From Planctomycetota bacterium (GTDB lineage Bacteria > Planctomycetota > SZUA-567 > H5-PLA8), in contig JANXLS010000656.1 in assembly GCA_025355035.1 (NCBI GenBank), positions 1 to 16,994 on the forward strand: a stretch of 16,994 bases of DNA, in the 5' to 3' direction. The position numbers and the translations under genes were made by a program. A model generated the notes under the pieces. It made no database searches and was not told the origin of the DNA. It was given only the letters and a program-made list of their open reading frames with translations. Of the stretch, positions 15,818 through 16,994 are shown piece by piece. Position 1 is the first letter of the stretch; the number at the start of each line of letters is the position of its first letter.

Positions 15818-15845
15818 TTTACAAGTCATCGCGGGAAGTTATTCT
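15818..15845 (+). promoter_or_regulatory. Putative sigma-70 promoter for the HtrA-like gene
   Basis: TTTACA (15818-15823, 5 of 6 to the -35 consensus) is followed after 16 bp by TATTCT (15840-15845, 4 of 6 to the -10 consensus). Transcription would start near 15852. That makes the GTG at 15803 unusable and supports the ATG at 15878. It lies just after a terminator, where a new promoter is expected. Confidence 0.42.
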
Positions 15846-15866
15846 CCATTATCCAATTTTGCACGC

Positions 15867-15872
15867 AAAGGA
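15867..15872 (+). promoter_or_regulatory. Ribosome binding site that fixes the start at 15878
   Basis: AAAGGA lies 5 nt before the ATG at 15878. It supports this start over the GTG at 15803 and over the ATG four codons into the protein (M4). Confidence 0.65.
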
Positions 15873-15877
15873 AATCC

Positions 15878-16933
15878 ATGAGCGTCATGACTGAGTCTCC
15901 ACCACAAACCGGATTCAACCTGCCGTGGAGTGTCGCTTTATTGCTCACGGCAGTGGGGGCTGTCGTTCTTGTTGCCGCCATTGCCACGACGGGCAAACAC
16001 AGCGACCCCGACGCAAATCGCTATGAAAAAGAAGCGACGAAACTGCAGAATCAAATGGCCGAGGCCGAGAAGGCGTTGGCGACTGAGCGCGAAAAAGGCA
16101 AAGCACCCGCCGCTGAATTGATAGTGCTCGAAGAGAGAAACAAAACCGACGCGGGACGCTTGGCCATGCGTGAAGTGACCCTCAAGGAGCTCGAAGAAAA
16201 GAACCGGCAGAAGATCGCGCAGGTTCAGCAGCAAATAGAAGAGACCAAACGCCAGCTGGAGAGTGAAAAAAAGCAGGTCTCGGCTCAGGCATCGCCGGAA
16301 GATCAGGAACGTGCGAAATTCACTGCCGCGATGGGCGAAACGCAAAACGCCATTGTTACCATTGTTTCCCAGGGCGTCGTCGGCACCGGATTTTTCATTT
16401 CCGGATTCAAGCAGCCGACGATCATCACGACCGCGGAAGTCGGCACTGCCGATCAGGACCTCAATATTAAACTCCGCAACGCTGAAAATGCCGGCGACAA
16501 CGAACCCTTCGATGGCACCGCTCGCCGTATCTATGCCGACAAGGAAACCGGCCTCGTTTTTCTCAGCTACACGCCGAAGGAGCAGGGGAAAGTCGCGACG
16601 TTGAGCCGCAAAACAATTCGCGAGGCGCAGCGCGGCGAAAAAGTCGTGGTGATCGCCACACTCGTCCACGGCGGTGAACACTTCGGCGAATTCAGCGCCA
16701 GCAGCGGAACGGTCAGCAACGCAGACGTTGCGAAGGGCGATAAGAAGTTCCTTCAATTGGCTGTGCCGACCAACACCGGCTCGTTCGGTTCACCTGTTTT
16801 GGGCCTGGATGCAAAATTGCTGGGCGTCGTGGTCGGTCGCGTCGAAGGCATGGAAAAATCCGTCTTCGCAATTCCGGCCACCGAAATTCCAAAAGCAATC
16901 ACCCGGCTGATCGAAGCCCTGTCGAAGCAGTAG
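15878..16933 (+). CDS. Membrane-anchored coiled-coil protein with a catalytically dead trypsin/HtrA-like domain
   Basis: This 351-residue protein has one N-terminal membrane helix (about 17-37) and a long charged coiled coil (about 46-137). The rest, about 155-348, follows the chymotrypsin/HtrA pattern. GTGFFIS (169-175) matches 'GSGFvis'. TIITTAEV (181-188) matches 'yilTnaHVv' with Glu187 for His. ADKETGLVFL (220-229) matches 'D..tDlAvl' with Gly225 for Asp. GSFGSPVL (301-308) matches 'GNSGGPvl' with Phe303 for Ser. SSGTVS, FLQLAVPTNTG and VFAIPATEI match other HtrA landmarks. All three triad residues are lost while the fold appears kept, so it is most likely a non-proteolytic binding or scaffold protein outside the inner membrane. 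No PDZ domain is present. Ser302, next to the lost Ser, is an unlikely substitute nucleophile. Confidence 0.86.
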   Translation: MSVMTESPPQTGFNLPWSVALLLTAVGAVVLVAAIATTGKHSDPDANRYEKEATKLQNQMAEAEKALATEREKGKAPAAELIVLEERNKTDAGRLAMREVTLKELEEKNRQKIAQVQQQIEETKRQLESEKKQVSAQASPEDQERAKFTAAMGETQNAIVTIVSQGVVGTGFFISGFKQPTIITTAEVGTADQDLNIKLRNAENAGDNEPFDGTARRIYADKETGLVFLSYTPKEQGKVATLSRKTIREAQRGEKVVVIATLVHGGEHFGEFSASSGTVSNADVAKGDKKFLQLAVPTNTGSFGSPVLGLDAKLLGVVVGRVEGMEKSVFAIPATEIPKAITRLIEALSKQ

Positions 16934-16973
16934 TACGATGGTTTAATGTCATCCGTTCAAACGCAGTCGACCA

Positions 16974-16994
16974 AACTTTGAACTTTGAACCTTG
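16974..16994. repeat. 7-bp tandem repeat running off the window edge
   Basis: Three consecutive heptamers are visible: AACTTTG, AACTTTG and AACCTTG. The third differs at one base. The array reaches the last base of the window and probably continues. It is intergenic, following the stop at 16933. The full extent and function cannot be seen. Confidence 0.6.

Noticed and set aside
15803..15877. GTG start 25 codons upstream for the HtrA-like protein
   Set aside because: The putative promoter at 15818-15845 lies downstream of it, and a good AAAGGA precedes the ATG at 15878.

Overview
The window reads as a chromosomal stretch from a free-living bacterium of the Planctomycetota or wider PVC type. 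That placement is inferred from gene style: FG-GAP/ASPIC proteins, a large GATase-like membrane protein beside an ABC exporter, an ABC ATPase with the 'MPDTFGVYD' motif, and short Lys/Ala-rich secreted proteins. No rRNA or marker gene confirms it. All real genes lie on the + strand. I see no tRNA, rRNA, CRISPR array, insertion sequence or phage gene.

Layout. (1) 1-3328: the C-terminal part of an FG-GAP/ASPIC repeat protein, cut by the window edge, then a secreted vanadium-haloperoxidase-type enzyme with a complete vanadate pocket. (2) 3329-3819: a largely non-coding stretch holding a decayed C-terminal piece of a MazF/PemK-type toxin. (3) 3820-5430: purH, the bifunctional enzyme for the last two steps of purine synthesis. 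(4) 5594-11409: an exporter locus made of a 1025-residue two-TM GATase-like protein, an ABC ATPase and an internally duplicated ABC-2 permease. It has a near-consensus promoter in front and an 18-bp hairpin between ATPase and permease. A receiver/anti-sigma-kinase-like fusion follows at 11457-12437. (5) 12522-14849: a ROK sugar kinase, a nitrilase-fold protein and a VOC-fold protein in a tight run. (6) 14954-15667: a small secreted protein with a charged tail, closed by a strong hairpin terminator. (7) 15878-16933: a membrane-anchored coiled-coil protein with a trypsin/HtrA-like domain, then the start of a 7-bp tandem repeat at the window edge.

The most unusual content is two probable pseudoenzymes. 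The nitrilase-fold protein keeps its catalytic Glu and Lys but has Gly where the nucleophilic Cys should be. The HtrA-like protein has all three triad positions replaced (His to Glu, Asp to Gly, Ser to Phe) while the fold motifs around them survive. Other points are the intact vanadium pocket, the toxin fossil, and the ABC locus with a possible RNA-level control element. No single large undescribed multi-gene system is evident. The best candidates are the pseudo-nitrilase/VOC pair and the GATase-like exporter locus.
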